64,000 nucleotides of DNA from Pomacea canaliculata. Lineage: Eukaryota > Mollusca > Gastropoda > Architaenioglossa > Ampullariidae. Made by a program: the position numbers and the translations under genes. Position 1 is the stretch's first letter. Each line of letters opens with the position of its first letter. Under the pieces are notes generated by a model. That model was not told the DNA's origin. It saw only the letters and a list, made by a program, of their open reading frames with translations, and did not search any database. Below, one piece after another: positions 1-13,672 of this stretch. The stretch spans positions 29,052,392 to 29,116,391 of the forward strand of contig NC_037596.1 of NCBI RefSeq assembly GCF_003073045.1, in the 5' to 3' direction.

Positions 1-17
1 GGCTCTCGGCGGCCCTG
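1..17. mobile_element. Right end of a hAT-type MITE cut by the window edge
   Basis: The first 17 bases match the last 17 bases of the complete MITE at 36541-36829. LINE-related sequence follows at once, so the window opens inside an insertion. The other end and its target duplication lie outside the window. Confidence 0.5.
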
Positions 18-318
18 GTTACCATTGGCAGTAACATATCGTAGTCCCAACACATCTCAGCCACAAGCAAAAGTACATCCAAGAAAGTCTACCAGATGTC
101 AAGAATTCAACATTTCCTAGACCCTCACACAAGAAAACTCTTCTATACTACTCCCATTCGGTCAACCATTGACTACGCATCCAACCTCTAGGACTCTGCT
201 ACTGGAGTTTCCATGAAACCTCTAGCAAGTGTTCAGAGGCGAGCAATCAAAGCTTTTCTGCTAAAACCGAAAAAAAGACCCAAATGACTTCACCTCTCTA
301 GGCGTCCTTCCACTAAAA

Positions 319-452
319 CAGTGGTTCTCAAAGTATTTCAGACCGCGGACCACTTTACTTAAGTAAAAATTATGGCGGACCACCAAGGCCTTAAAATCCC
401 TCTGTACAATGAATTTCAAATTTAAATTGCCGCAACACTTTGAGAACCACTG
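319..452. mobile_element. hAT MITE of 134 bp inside the LINE
   Basis: Perfect 15-base inverted ends (CAGTGGTTCTCAAAG / CTTTGAGAACCACTG) are flanked by near-identical 8-base duplications, cactaaaa at 311-318 and ctctaaaa at 453-460. Removing it restores the LINE reading across the join. Both the 8-base duplication and the CAGTGGTT end are typical of non-autonomous hAT elements. Confidence 0.82.
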
Positions 453-926
453 CTCTAAAAGACAGACTTAATTTTTTCAAAAATATTTTTTCTTGTACAA
501 AATACTGCCGGTAAACCATCGTGAAGAGCCTCTCTTTTTTTCCCTGTAATAACACTGGAACCTCTCTAAAACTTAATATTCACATTACTAGAACAGACCT
601 TTATAAATAAAGTCCGAAATAATATGGAACACCTTCCCTCTCCACTTGAACTCCCTGAACTGCTTTCGACGCTATTTAATGAAATACATTCAAGAAAATT
701 AGATGAGGCCTCTGGAGATACCTCCCTACTCTAGGAAACCTTGGAAAAACTATGTTTACGTAACCACCACTATTGTACAATTCACCTTCCACTCACCTTT
801 GATACCTTACCTGATGTCTATACTAATTATTCTCATAGTACTGTAGTTACGTTTATTTCTCCATTTAGGGGCGATAGAAAAATTAAAAAAAATATTCTTG
901 CTTTTTTTACCTCTCGTTAATAAAGA

Positions 927-994
927 ATTGTCATTGTCATTGTCATTGTCATTGTCATTGTCATTTTCATTGTCATTGTCATTGTCATTGTCAT
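927..994 (+). repeat. (ATTGTC)n tail of the LINE
   Basis: About eleven tandem copies of ATTGTC with one variant unit follow AATAAAG directly. Short tandem repeats of this kind are the usual 3' tails of CR1/jockey-group LINEs. The array is not CRISPR-like because it has no spacers. Confidence 0.9.
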
Positions 995-1380
995 CAGTTT
1001 CACTATTTATTTGACTGATGCTCTGTCACGTAAAATCAAGAGAGATTTTGTATCTTTGTATCTTTTCTGCACATTTTCGTAAAATACTTGACAATTTTGT
1101 TGACATGCAATAACCTTCAGTACCCTTGAAGTGTTGCTATCATTACTTAATATTATGAAAATTTCAGTAAATTAAAGTAATTGAAGTAATGTAGCAATTC
1201 TCTAGTACTATTCAAGTAACAGTGTCAGAATATTAATCTTAGCAGTATTTCCAGTATTCAGCTACTTTTCAATTAATGTCATCTATACTAGAGTACTCAG
1301 TATTGTGTCAGTAACAGAATTGTCCTCAAATAATAATGTCAGCACCTAAGTACTCTACATAGCCTGGGTCATTAAGCAAG
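995..1380. other. No gene seen
   Basis: This is AT-rich sequence with many short repeated words (agtaa, cagta). No open frame or element ends were recognised. It stops where the segmental duplication begins. Confidence 0.6.
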
Positions 1381-1436
1381 GTGAATATTTTGATGGAAAT
1401 GATACATTAATGGAGAACTGTTTTAATGTCAAACAG

Positions 1437-3261
<1,825 letters not shown>

Positions 3262-3264
3262 CAC

Positions 3265-5466
3265 TGACTTGTCTCCTGTACTCTCACTGCTTACACCCTC
3301 AGTCTACTGTACACCACACGTGACCCTCGTGATGTCACCTCAGTGCAGATGACTGATCTTTCAATATTTATATATATATATAACACAGTGCAGCATATTC
3401 TCCTTAGTTGTTTTTATATTGATCGTATTGCAAAAGATTCTAACTTGCAAACATAAACACGTTTTATTTTATTGATGAAAAAACCACATTAATTATCTGT
3501 AAAAATGTAATGAACTGTAGTCAGACATAACAGCTGAGAATACTTAAAGTATTCTAACACGGTGTCAAAGTATACTTATCAACTGATACACACCTGACTG
3601 CGACGATACAACTTTAGTAATCCATGAACAGCGGTGGTGACTGGGCAGGTACTGCGGCTGTTGAGGATGCTCTTCTAAACGTCTTCCTTCTTAGTTACTT
3701 CCTTCCTCCTATTATAATACTATCCTACTATTACAACGGCAACCACAACTCTTTCCATTATCATTACTTCTACCCAAATATATTACATCATTGCACACCA
3801 TTCTTTAGCGGTGGGGAGAATAATGAAAACAAATTATCCCATACCTTGAGTAGCCAAGGAATTAATCCGATTCCCAAATCTCTTTTAATCAAAATTTTGC
3901 CACAGTCTGTCTCTTCTTCGGAGACTGGCTGGGGAATAACCTAACAGTATTTTTGCCATACATCTGAGGTTCAGTGAACCTTTTGCTCATTGATACACGC
4001 TATTTCTTAAAATGTCTTCCCTTCCACGCATTCCGACTAGTATACCGGTAAGGGTGATAATCCCTGCCTACCAACAGATAGATGTGACAACCCCTCATTC
4101 CTAACGCACTCAGGTACATATAGTCTTCTCAAAATATGTTCTCTCTTTTACTTCACTCAAACAAGACAGTTGACTCTGTCTTTTTGAAAGCCTGCATGCA
4201 TTTCATTAATCAATATCAAACATATATTCTGCACCTACTGCTTATTAATTTAGTTTTTTGAATGAGCAATGTAAGTCTACATTTTACAATGTTAGCAGAT
4301 ATGCACACACGTATGCAGCACGCATGTATAAATTTGTATTTGCAAACACTTTCATAGTTCAAAAGTGTATGATCTTATCTGATTAGCCGTTAAAGGCTTA
4401 AATGTGGTTGAATGTACATCAGCCTATGGCAAATGATTTTTAAATGTCTGCAAAACTTCTAACACTCTGCCCTTCACATGAGAAATTTAAATCATTTTGA
4501 GAACTCACTGCTTGCGTCAGAGAAGGAAGGTCAGATGATCAAACCTCGGTGTCTGGAATGAAGACAGGAGGAGAACATTTATACTCTGCCTCTCGATAAT
4601 CAAATCAACAGGGATTAGGCTTATCGAAAGAAACTTGTCTCCCCTTGTTTGTTTTCTTCTGTATTATTATGGCAACAGCTGTTAGACTACACATCATCGT
4701 GTGTTGTAAGCAGCTTGTCAGCATACTTTGATTACACATGAGTACAATTTAGCAAGAGGATTTAAACACAACAAAAAAACATAAAGTTACAGGTTAATAC
4801 AAACACAGTAATTCAATCATTATGTTTTTTACATTCAGCGACATGGTGTATTAATATATCTTTCCATTTGTATTATGCATTCATTGTTCTTCTCAACACA
4901 AAGTTAGGAAATTAAAGAGTAAGCCTTTTACAAAAAAAAATATTTTCTTTAATATTGTTCTCCAAACATTACGCGTACTATGTGTGTATTATTGTCATTA
5001 GTTTATATAACCTATCTCACTTAAGTTTTCCTTTTCTTTTATAACATTTTACGCCATTTTAAATTCAGGTGTGTTTTGCAGGTGTTGTTAGCATAGTTTT
5101 AGTGTGTTCGTGTTCTTGTCCTGTCCTAACGTTCAGCAAAAATGTTAAGAGCCACGATTACCATCAATCAGATATTTTTTTCCAAACCCGGCTCGTATAA
5201 CTTAGTCTTAATTAAGTCGTTAATCGATGGGATTACCAACCGTCCGTTTCATATCAACAAAATATCAACAGCTAATATATATTAAGCTTCACGGCTGCTT
5301 ACTACAAAACATTAATCGGCTTTTGTTTTGTAACGAAAGGAGCTTATGTTACTTTGTTCACCCTAGTGTATCCTCGTCTCCAGTTTATAGCTTTGGCCTC
5401 TAGCCAATGTTGTCAATACTCTCTTATAAGAAGAAAATATTGAAGCTTTGTTGTTTATTTCATAGT
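3265..5466. other. Non-coding 3' flank of the duplicated unit
   Basis: No convincing coding exon is seen. The stretch carries an AT dinucleotide run near 3369 and a duplicated promoter block at 4509-4583. The short open frame at 3624-3944 has no recognisable domain, and its counterpart near 49700 does not keep the same frame, so it is not called a gene. Confidence 0.6.
4509..4583 (-). promoter_or_regulatory. Duplicated copy of the EF-hand gene promoter and 5' UTR exon
   Basis: This closely matches 31277-31351. It keeps the minus-strand TATAAA (4578-4583) and the GTGAGT donor just below 4509. No EF-hand coding exons follow on the minus strand here, so it is an orphan promoter copy. Confidence 0.55.
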
Positions 5467-6592
5467 TGTCGAGCATCATCACCAGCGTCCCCGGATGCAC
5501 GCTCGCAACCGCTGACACAGACGTCACGAACACACACACTCGCTCAGGACAAGACGTACCTGTCGAACCTTTGATGAACGTAGACCACAACAAAGACGAA
5601 ATAAATAAAAAAAGTAGATAAATACAAATATATATATAATGGAGAAATACACTTACGCGTACACGCAAGAGAAACGGGGACTACCCCACACAAAGAAAAG
5701 AAAATGAGGAATTTTAGTAAGGCAAAAATAATCAATAATAATAAAAAAATCAGTTAAACACCAGCACACACCGCGACACAGTACTGTAAGAGTTGTTGCC
5801 CCTGAGACCCTTAGTCCTGACGAAGATGTAGACACTGTGCACTCTGTTGACACTGTTTCCTTCAGTTTTGTGGCCTTACGAGACGCTCTTGCGTTGACCA
5901 CAACCACACTCTACCCTTTGCTGGTTCACAGTTCACAGTTCACAGTTCACAGTCTCCTTGCTAACGGCACGACGCAGGACCAATTGACGAAGAAGACGGA
6001 ACGTAAAAATGAAAGAAGGACGAAACGCAGGATGGTTGAGACTCCGCAGGGACGGAAAGGGCAAAGATGTGACGAAATAGAAGAAACGCAGTGACGACAA
6101 GAACCAGGAAAAGGTTGACAAGATCACATGAAGAATGTAGGATAAAAAATATGATAATGACGATAAAGATGACAAAGATGATAGAACTGTGGAAAACGCG
6201 TACAAAAAGCACTTACACAAAAGCACGTACACAACACCTGTGGAGAAAACAAAAGAACAACGGTCACTAGATGGCCTCAACATGAAACAAAAACTTCCAC
6301 CTCCACGACCCACCTACATGTATATCTATGACCTAATGTAGCCTACTTTCTCCTTTCAAAATTGCACCCATACAAAGGGGGCGCACTCAAAGCGCTAACC
6401 AGGGAGACATATCTCTAAATCACAAACAATGGGGTACTGAGTCTAATACACAGTAAACAAATACTCGCATACCCACACAAACAGACTGTGCATATATGAT
6501 TTGGCATCGACTACAGCGAGAAACAACTGCCCGTCGACTGTATTACCGCCGAACCGGATAAAAAAATAGCCTGGAAATGACGTCACGCGTCT
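5467..6592 (-). mobile_element. LTR-retrotransposon long terminal repeat, old copy
   Basis: The segment begins with TGTCGAG and shares ordered blocks with the better-defined LTR at 35593-37129: the start, a block near 5660-5690, and the far end around 6530-6592. It lies in all three copies of the segmental duplication, so the insertion predates the duplication. It is strongly diverged from 35593-37129 and looks like an ancient fossil without internal genes. The family is not determined. Confidence 0.35.
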
Positions 6593-7925
6593 ACCAGCCG
6601 TAGGCTACCTACTTGAACTCGATTTGTAATAAGAACTGAGATTACACTCCAAAATTCACAAGCAAAAATGCATTACTTCAGAAAGCGTTACGACTGACGC
6701 TTGAGACGCATCGGCCCTTACATTTCAGACCAAACAAACGTGAACACTTCAATACGTGTGAAGGATTATACAGCTCAGTCACAAGAAGCAATGTTCTGTG
6801 TATAGCCGCCAGTCATGCGTATCACACAAACACGGCGGTGTTGTGACATTGTCATCCGGAGTCAGCCATTTTGGAGGTTGAGGTCAGAGTACGTTTGTAA
6901 CCTCTGCTGCGCGTCTCGGACTCTTTCTCGAGGACTTGTGTGTAGACAGACTATACGTTATGCAGGACAAGCTGGCTCTTGTCACTCTGTGCACAATCTG
7001 TTATTGTTTGCATACGTCAGCGTACACACTACTCACGGGTAGTATGAATCAAGACACGAACGACGAAAGCGATGATGAGAACCTTGCAGGAAAGTTTGGT
7101 TCACGCCTATATTGACCAACCATATTTGGTGTTCGGTGTAAAGCGTTGGTACCATAGGACAGTTGACTACTGAAGGCTCTTGTGACGGGCTTTGACATGC
7201 TAAAAATTACGATTTTTGCCTCTTTATGCTCACGTTACATGTGTCGTGGGACTACTCGGCAGCTCGTCTTTAGAGCGGTTAAGGCAAGCTGACATAGAAT
7301 GGGTTGGTAGTGATAGGCACAGTAGGTCGCAACAGGAGAGTTTTGTTTGGTTGGCAACGATGTCTCTAATAGCTTTTGTTAGAGCGGACTCGAAGCCATG
7401 ATGTAATTGTGTCTAGTTACTAGAATTAGCTGTTTATTACATTGCTACTCAACCGCTCGACGGATGTTTCGATGTCACTTGAGATCAAGCACGTACAGAT
7501 ATCGGGATGAGCAATGGCACTGCGGGATGGTATTTGTGTCGTACTTGCGAGGTGCTAGTTGTGGGGGCACAGGTGAAGGGACTACGATCGCCTCATGGAG
7601 GAAATGATGAGCTTCACGTACGTTATCACTATTCGCTAGTGAGGTTTAAGAGTTAGATATCCAGAGAACGGAATATCTTGCTGAACATGAGGCAGTCCGA
7701 AGCGCACAGTAAGCTAACACTTTAGTATGTGACACCAATTATAGACCGACGTACAAGCGAGAGCATAAATGCATGTTGTCTCTGTGATACGGCCGTAAAG
7801 TCTAATGCGCGCGACCACACACGACACATGAGCGAATAGTGTGGGACCAGGCAATCGTCTTTAGATTTGTCTAAAGTAACGCTAGATAGGATTCATGGCT
7901 GATGAGATATGTAAGTCCACCGGTA
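6593..7925. other. No gene seen; poorly matching end of the duplication
   Basis: Blocks still align to 52406-53330, but with many small differences. Open frames here are short and share no domain. The run ends at the scaffold gap, and sequence quality may be low. Confidence 0.5.
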
Positions 7926-8025
7926 NNNNNNNNNNNNNNNNNNNNNNNNNNNNNNNNNNNNNNNNNNNNNNNNNNNNNNNNNNNNNNNNNNNNNNNNNNN
8001 NNNNNNNNNNNNNNNNNNNNNNNNN
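7926..8025. other. Assembly gap (100 N)
   Basis: Exactly 100 unknown bases, a size commonly used for gaps of unknown length. Gene order across this point is not proven. Confidence 0.99.
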
Positions 8026-8123
8026 ATGCAACAACTTTAAATAAAATCGGTTAAATACAGCGGAACGATATTTGTAGTATATGTATCGTGTGTTGTAACA
8101 ATGAAAGTAACTTAAAAAGTGTT

Positions 8124-11100
8124 ATGAAGTCTATAAGAAGCTATCTTATTTGGTTTTACTTAGTGTTGCGGTTGGGTGATATTATCAGTTGGACAGGTCA
8201 GGGTTTAGTAGACGAGGCCGTCAAGGTATAATGGCCGTGTAGAGATTTCATACAATAAACATGGAACAATGTGTGAATGATGCAAGGACAAGAAAGGAGG
8301 CGCAAGTCATCTGTAAAATGCTGGATTTAACCCAGGGCAGGTCATCTGATTCGTTTTCATGTTCACATCTTTTTCTTTATTCCTGCATTTCCACTTTTAT
8401 AATCTTTCTTTATTGTTTGCTTTCGTATGCGTACCTGCACGTGGGTGTGCAGTAATCAATAGTGAATTGAGGGAGGATTCCATTTCAAACCTTTTTAGCC
8501 CCTTCAAGATTTTAATGATTATTTTATTTTTTATTCTCAATGCTATTATATGATGACAAATTATTTACTTGATCTTATATAATAATACACCTTGTATGTC
8601 AGCTCTCGTGCCCTGGTTGTGCGGACAGAGATGTACAAAGAGGGTTCAGGTTCGCAATTCTGCTGGATGAGGTCAGTGTCAGGGCTCAGAGACCAGCCTG
8701 ACACAATGTCAACACGATGGATTCTACAAACACGACTGCTATCACTACGAGGACCTGGCGATCATTTGCAGCAGGCGTAAGACGATTTACAAAAAAATCC
8801 AACTATCCCGAAAAAGTTTGTTAAACTATTAAAATTGCTGTTTAGGTTACACTTGAATGACAAAGATAATAATTACTCAGTAACATTTTTTAGGAGTACA
8901 ACACAATTTTTTTTCAAAAATATGTTGTGTGTTTTTCTCTGCTTACACCGAGCTTACACAAATCATATTGAAGCACTTGAACACGAATGTCGACAGAACC
9001 AGAAAGTTTGCATTTGGCGACACGTGACAGGGGTCGTGTGCAAATACTGTTAGAGGGTGAGTGGTACACCGTGTGCATCCCTGACGTCCACATCGCTAGA
9101 GTCCTGTGCAGACAACTCGGTCAACCATCGTGAGTAAACTTCTACAAAGAATGAAAAAAAGTATACTGATTATCAAATAGGATTACTATGATTGTTTGGG
9201 ACTAGTCAAAAGATGTTTTAAAATATATTGCAGTAAAGAATGATTATTATTTTTTTTTTTTTTTTTTTTTTTAATGTTTATTTACAGTTGCAGAGATATT
9301 ATACTCGCAACAAATTACATGTTTGTTTGTGTACTTTCACAGACACAAGTGTTTGTAAGCTGTGTTGTTATTAGCAATAATCATATTTTCGCTTTGTATA
9401 TTTTTTACTTTCAGTCTGTCTTAATGATAAATTTGCATTGTTTTCCTTTTTTCTTATTATTTTACGTTTCAGTGTTAGTAGTAAGAGAATAGCATACGTT
9501 TAGCAGCTGGTCAATCAAACTAGTACAGATCATTAAATGATGATTAAGTTTGCGCTAGTGAAAAGGCAAGGATAACCACCTCTAAAATTTGGAATTGTTT
9601 TTAATAATTTAAAGGAAGGACATAAGCGGTTATAGCAAGAATGACCCAACCATATGCGCGCTATATGGCAGTCTACACCCAGCCAACTTCTATATTAGAC
9701 CCACCTGTGGGCCTTACCTGTTAGTTGAAGAGTAGACATGCCCACACCTGACAAAAGCTTTCCTTGCCAAATTTAGTAAACATTATCTATCTCCTAAATA
9801 AGTCTTTACCTTCATAATGCTGCTTTAGCAACGACGTCTCTTTCATTTGACGGTAGCTCGTATAATTGACAAGTGTATCAGTCTAGAAATCTTAGAAATA
9901 AAAACAAATATTAAAAAAAAAATTTTTTGTAAGAAACGATTTCTGTGTTGTTTGAGCTAGCAGCAGTACCTTTAAAAACTATTTCATCAGGACCATATGT
10001 GGGCACAAAGCTAATGTCCGGCCTTGAAATGCAATGGTCAAGAAAACAGCATCATCGACTGTTGACCAGACAACATTCAACAATGAAGAGTGAGAAGCAA
10101 GATTTGCACTTCAGATTCCGATTATCTGGTGTTCTTTGCTTGACTGTAAGGAGGTTTCTTATTTAGAATTTCTGTATAAGTTTTTGCTTCATTTATGCGT
10201 TAAACAGGTCCCACCTCTAAAACGTAGCATTGTCTTAGTGGTGATGAAAGTGAATTGTTTATTTCTAATTATTTTGCATGATTTTTATACTTGCGTGCTA
10301 TTCTCAATTATACGATCAATTGTGTAGTGTAGTGACAAGTAAGAGCTTTGTCTTTTAACTCGTCTGTCCACCATTCCGACATCCTAAGACCACATGTAAG
10401 TAATACTTTCTATTATCTTTTACAGCCCCTCCTCTTTTCATCCGAGTGAAACGCAAGGCAGTATACCTGTGATGGAAGAGAACAAATGTTACTCTCACGT
10501 GTATGAGCGAGGACTCTAGGCCTAATGTAAGCTAATTACACTTGGCCAGAAAATGCAGGTGCTGTTCCATAGAAAATGATTTGATTTTCGAGAATGTGAA
10601 AGAACACATAATGAGGAGCAAGTACAATGTCTGGCTGTCTCCAGTGATGGTGTAATTCTATCTAGTGATACCTTCACACTGCAGGTTTATTGTGAGTATA
10701 AACTTTATGATACATCTATACAATTAAACTTCATTGCTGACGACCATGAAGCATAACTCTGGATGTTTGCACAGAGAGAAATTGCCGCCCTGCAAAATGT
10801 GTAAAAATGAAACCAACGATTCCTGAAGAAAAATAGTATTTGGTCTACGAACAAAAGATTAGACTAAGAAATTATTAAATTTTTTATTTTATTTGAAAAA
10901 GTTATTTTTTAAAAAAAAAGAGTATATAACTTTAAGAACTTACTACATTTAGTAAATGCTTGGTTGTCGTTAGTCTGCGTGTCTGAACTGTTGTTCGTCT
11001 CTGTTTAGTTTGTTTATGCGAGTTCTGCGCTCGCTTACATATTTTATGAACCGTGAAAAAACTTTGGCCTTCATTTTCCTGTATATTACGAATGTCAATA

Positions 11101-12100
11101 AAATAATATTTTTTTCTCAGCAGACTGTTAGTCGGTCCTTTTTGTTAAACGTTATTTTATGTTTTCTTTTTCCCGACATGATTACCTACAAAGCACGCGA
11201 GGTTTTCGTTTGCGTGTGGATATGAAAAATGTATATAACTTCTTTTTAGATTAGCATTTTGGCTTAATGTTGATATTTTACAATACTTTTCTTTATTTGC
11301 TTATGCTTTATCTTTTACAAAAACAGTTCCTTAATATCGTTTGAGCGAGAACTGAGAGTTTAAATTTTAGGCTATTTTTTACTTGCTTTTTTGTGTCTTT
11401 TTCTGAAATTTAAAATATTTAGAAATATAGACAAAAATGATGTATGCTTGATCCGTTGACATTTATTTACTGGTAAAAGTAATGATGAATTGCTGGTCTT
11501 CTTGTCATCAATGGAACTCTATAGTTAACAATGGTGTAGAGTGACAAGGTTTGCCTCTTTTTCTTGGAGCAATCGTCCTCAAATTCAGAACTCTATAAAC
11601 ACATTTCAAGAAGGTATTCCTGTTGTAGCACGAAGCTGACGCCATTGCTCGGCATTTAGTCCTTTCCGTGCAGGAGATTGGAGCGGCCTACACATGCTTG
11701 TATGATTAAAAATTTAAGATGACCCTACAAAAAGGGATTTGTTGAGATAATTATGTTCTGGCTGTGGTAAAATGAAAAGTTTAAAGATTTTTTTTTCCAG
11801 ATTACCCTATTATTACGATTCAGATGTCGTCGACTAGGTCTGCAATCGTCTTCGCACATATCTACCAAGTCAGGAAGGGTCAAAATACTACATTTTCATG
11901 TAATGCTGACAGCAACCCTCTCCCTGCTTCTATCACGTGGTCTGGAAGAGTGAACAGTACCACTGGTCAATTGAGGATCATAGCAGCTGAGGCAGGTAGA
12001 CACAATGGTGTTTACACCTGCACCGTAGTAACTAGAAAGGTTGATGATGATGAGCGTCTCCCACTGAAAGTATCACGTCGACTGATCATCGATGTTAAAG
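8124..12100 (+). pseudogene. Decayed SRCR-SRCR-Ig-Ig gene related to genes A and B
   Basis: A possible signal-peptide exon at 8124-8196 (MKSIRSYLIWFYLVLRLG, ending in phase 1) runs into an SRCR first-half exon to about 8340 (KEAQVICKMLDLTQ). A second-half exon lies near 8600-8776 (CQHDGFYKHDCYHYEDLAII), and another SRCR first half at about 9050-9131 (EGEWYTVC, VLCRQLGQPS). A broken Ig exon follows at about 10425-10690 (NVTLTCMSEDSRPN, EEQVQCLAVSSDGV). An intact Ig exon at 11801-12100 starts and ends in phase 1, with cysteines in FSCNAD and YTCTVV. Exon order matches gene A, but several exons need frame changes and no membrane exon follows. This is either a pseudogene or error-rich sequence beside the gap. 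The 11801 exon alone is convincing. Confidence 0.6.
9250..9272. repeat. Poly-T tract
   Basis: An uninterrupted T run lies in a presumed intron of the SRCR/Ig pseudogene. Confidence 0.9.
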
Positions 12101-12243
12101 GTATGCTTAATAATTAACCGAGCCTTTTAACACTGTTTTTTTTTATATATTGGTTACATTGATATTTGTCTTTACTGTAACAGATTTTAAGAGCGATTAA
12201 CAACATAGAAGGTGCAATGTTGTTGCTCGTCGTTTGTTTTCTT

Positions 12244-12278
<35 letters not shown>

Positions 12279-12320
12279 ATAGTAGTAGTAGTAGTAGTAG
12301 TAGCAGTAGTAGTAGCAGCA
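12244..12320. repeat. Compound trinucleotide microsatellite
   Basis: A (TTG)n run is followed by a (TAG)n run with a few CAG variants. It explains the artificial poly-Cys, poly-Ser, poly-Tyr and poly-Asn frames at this place. Confidence 0.95.
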
Positions 12321-12779
12321 GAAGCAACAGCCTGAATAAACATAACACATGTAAACCAAATCAAACGCCTCTTATTAATGTCCTCTTTGCCCGTTCATTG
12401 TTCAGATACACATTTCACCGCGCGTGCGATTTCGGTATTCGGTATTTTCTGTTGAACGTGTATAAAGAAAGAACCTGTGTTTGGCATGGCCATACGATGA
12501 CTTGCCTCACGGTTTTATTTCTTACTGCGATTTTTTGTTCAAGCCATCAACAGGTAACATCAATGGAGTCTTTAAGAGTGATTACAAAAAGCAGTAGGTT
12601 TTTTTTTACGGTGCCTCTGAATTTTGTGTGAAGATTTATTTTGTCAAAGATTTCCTATGTTATATACGGTGTTTTTATGTCCAGTACCTTCTCATCAAAA
12701 GTTCAGTTACTAAACCCTAATTAAAAGAGCTTTGTTTTGTTATTTTTTGGCTCGTTTCAATGATGATTTCCTTCACCAA

Positions 12780-13672
12780 AATCCGATCAACGGTGGAAAA
12801 CTCAACCTATCGAACATTATAGGGATTATCGGATTGATAGCTCTTTCTTTATTTGAAGAATATTGCTGCATGGCCGATCGTAGTCGGAGTAGCAATTTGT
12901 CTGGAGAATTCCGTTAACAAACTGGACTCTATAGTTGCTAAGTATTTCTTCGATCCTTGACAAGTCCAAGCTAACTTATTAGAAAGACGAGAAGCATTCA
13001 GTAACACGAGACTGAGCATTAAAAGGTCTGTAATCTCCCATCACAGTCCTAACTACAAAATATGTCTGCTTTACAAATGGCCACATCTCATGTCTCATTG
13101 CCAAAGGCAAAAAGACCCAACTGCTTGTAAGTATTGCCAAAAGGCTTAAACAAGAACCCGACAGAAAAACAGATTCTTTGCCGGACAGTTAAACAAAAGC
13201 TAACCCTTGATAAAAGTACCAGCCACCACTAGTACTCATTCCTTCCAGTTGTGTCAACTGGGGGACTTTCTTCCCTTATTCGGGCAACGAACCGCTTGCC
13301 TCTCAATCCGGACGCCAGCACTCTAACGACTCGACTATTCGCTTCCCCTCGATACAACGTACACATTCACACACACACACAAGTGAAATACATATCTTGA
13401 CCCTTCAATGATGCGATTACCCTACATTAGTCATAAGTTTTGTTTCCGCTTGAAACTTCCTCCTTTATTTAAGAAAACAAAGTCCACAGTGCTTGCAATT
13501 ACGGACATTCTACTTAAAAGCAGGCTAAATGAACTCGGAAAGAGAAACTTTTGGTGTTCTCTCTGATTTATATCTAGAATGCTGAAACGTTGTGCACAGT
13601 TTAATATCTGCTTTTTCAAAAAAGAAACCATTGATGGTTCCTGGATTTTTGTTACTGAAACGTACGCCCGTC
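12780..13672. repeat. Upstream part of tandem unit A (partner about 21030-22040)
   Basis: This matches the sequence upstream of gene B in order: a TTATCGGATTGATAGCTCT block, GTCTGCTTTACAAATGGCC, the SINE-like block and the final AAGAAACCATTGATG before the start codon. It probably contains the promoter region of gene A. No exon was identified, and short hydrophobic frames near 12790-12960 are not conserved in frame in the partner. Confidence 0.65.
13250..13350 (-). mobile_element. tRNA-derived SINE fragment
   Basis: The reverse strand reads like a tRNA-related promoter: GTTAGAGTGCTGGCGTCC is followed by GCGGTTCGTTGCCCGAA, close to a B box. A degraded counterpart sits at the same place in unit B (about 21490-21590), so the insertion predates the tandem duplication. 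Confidence 0.4.

Larger units (their letters stand above)
18..994 (+). mobile_element. 3' end of a CR1/jockey-group LINE
   Basis: Forward translation at about 105-300 gives stretches typical of the region after the reverse transcriptase in CR1/jockey-group LINEs, such as LDPHTRKLFYTTPIRSTIDY and PLASVQRRAIKAFLLKPK. The reading resumes after the insertion at 319-452 as LGVLPLKDRLNFFKN. Stops and frame changes show an old, inactive copy. It ends in AATAAAG followed by a six-base microsatellite tail at 927-994. Clade assignment is by motif only. Confidence 0.7.

Noticed and set aside
927-994. CRISPR-like regular repeats
   Set aside because: Perfect tandem six-base repeats without spacers, at a LINE 3' end, in an animal genome.
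5363-5907. Minus-strand frames with hydrophobic segments, repeated near 33 and 51.6 kb
   Set aside because: They are shared only because the segment is duplicated, they do not keep one frame among copies, and they overlap an LTR-like region.
5933-6313. Minus-strand 126-residue Ser/Leu-rich frame
   Set aside because: Low-complexity coding of GAC/GAA-rich DNA inside the LTR-like segment; not kept in copy 3.
12114-12631. Frames with poly-Cys, poly-Ser, poly-Tyr and poly-Asn
   Set aside because: They come from the (TTG)n/(TAG)n microsatellite.
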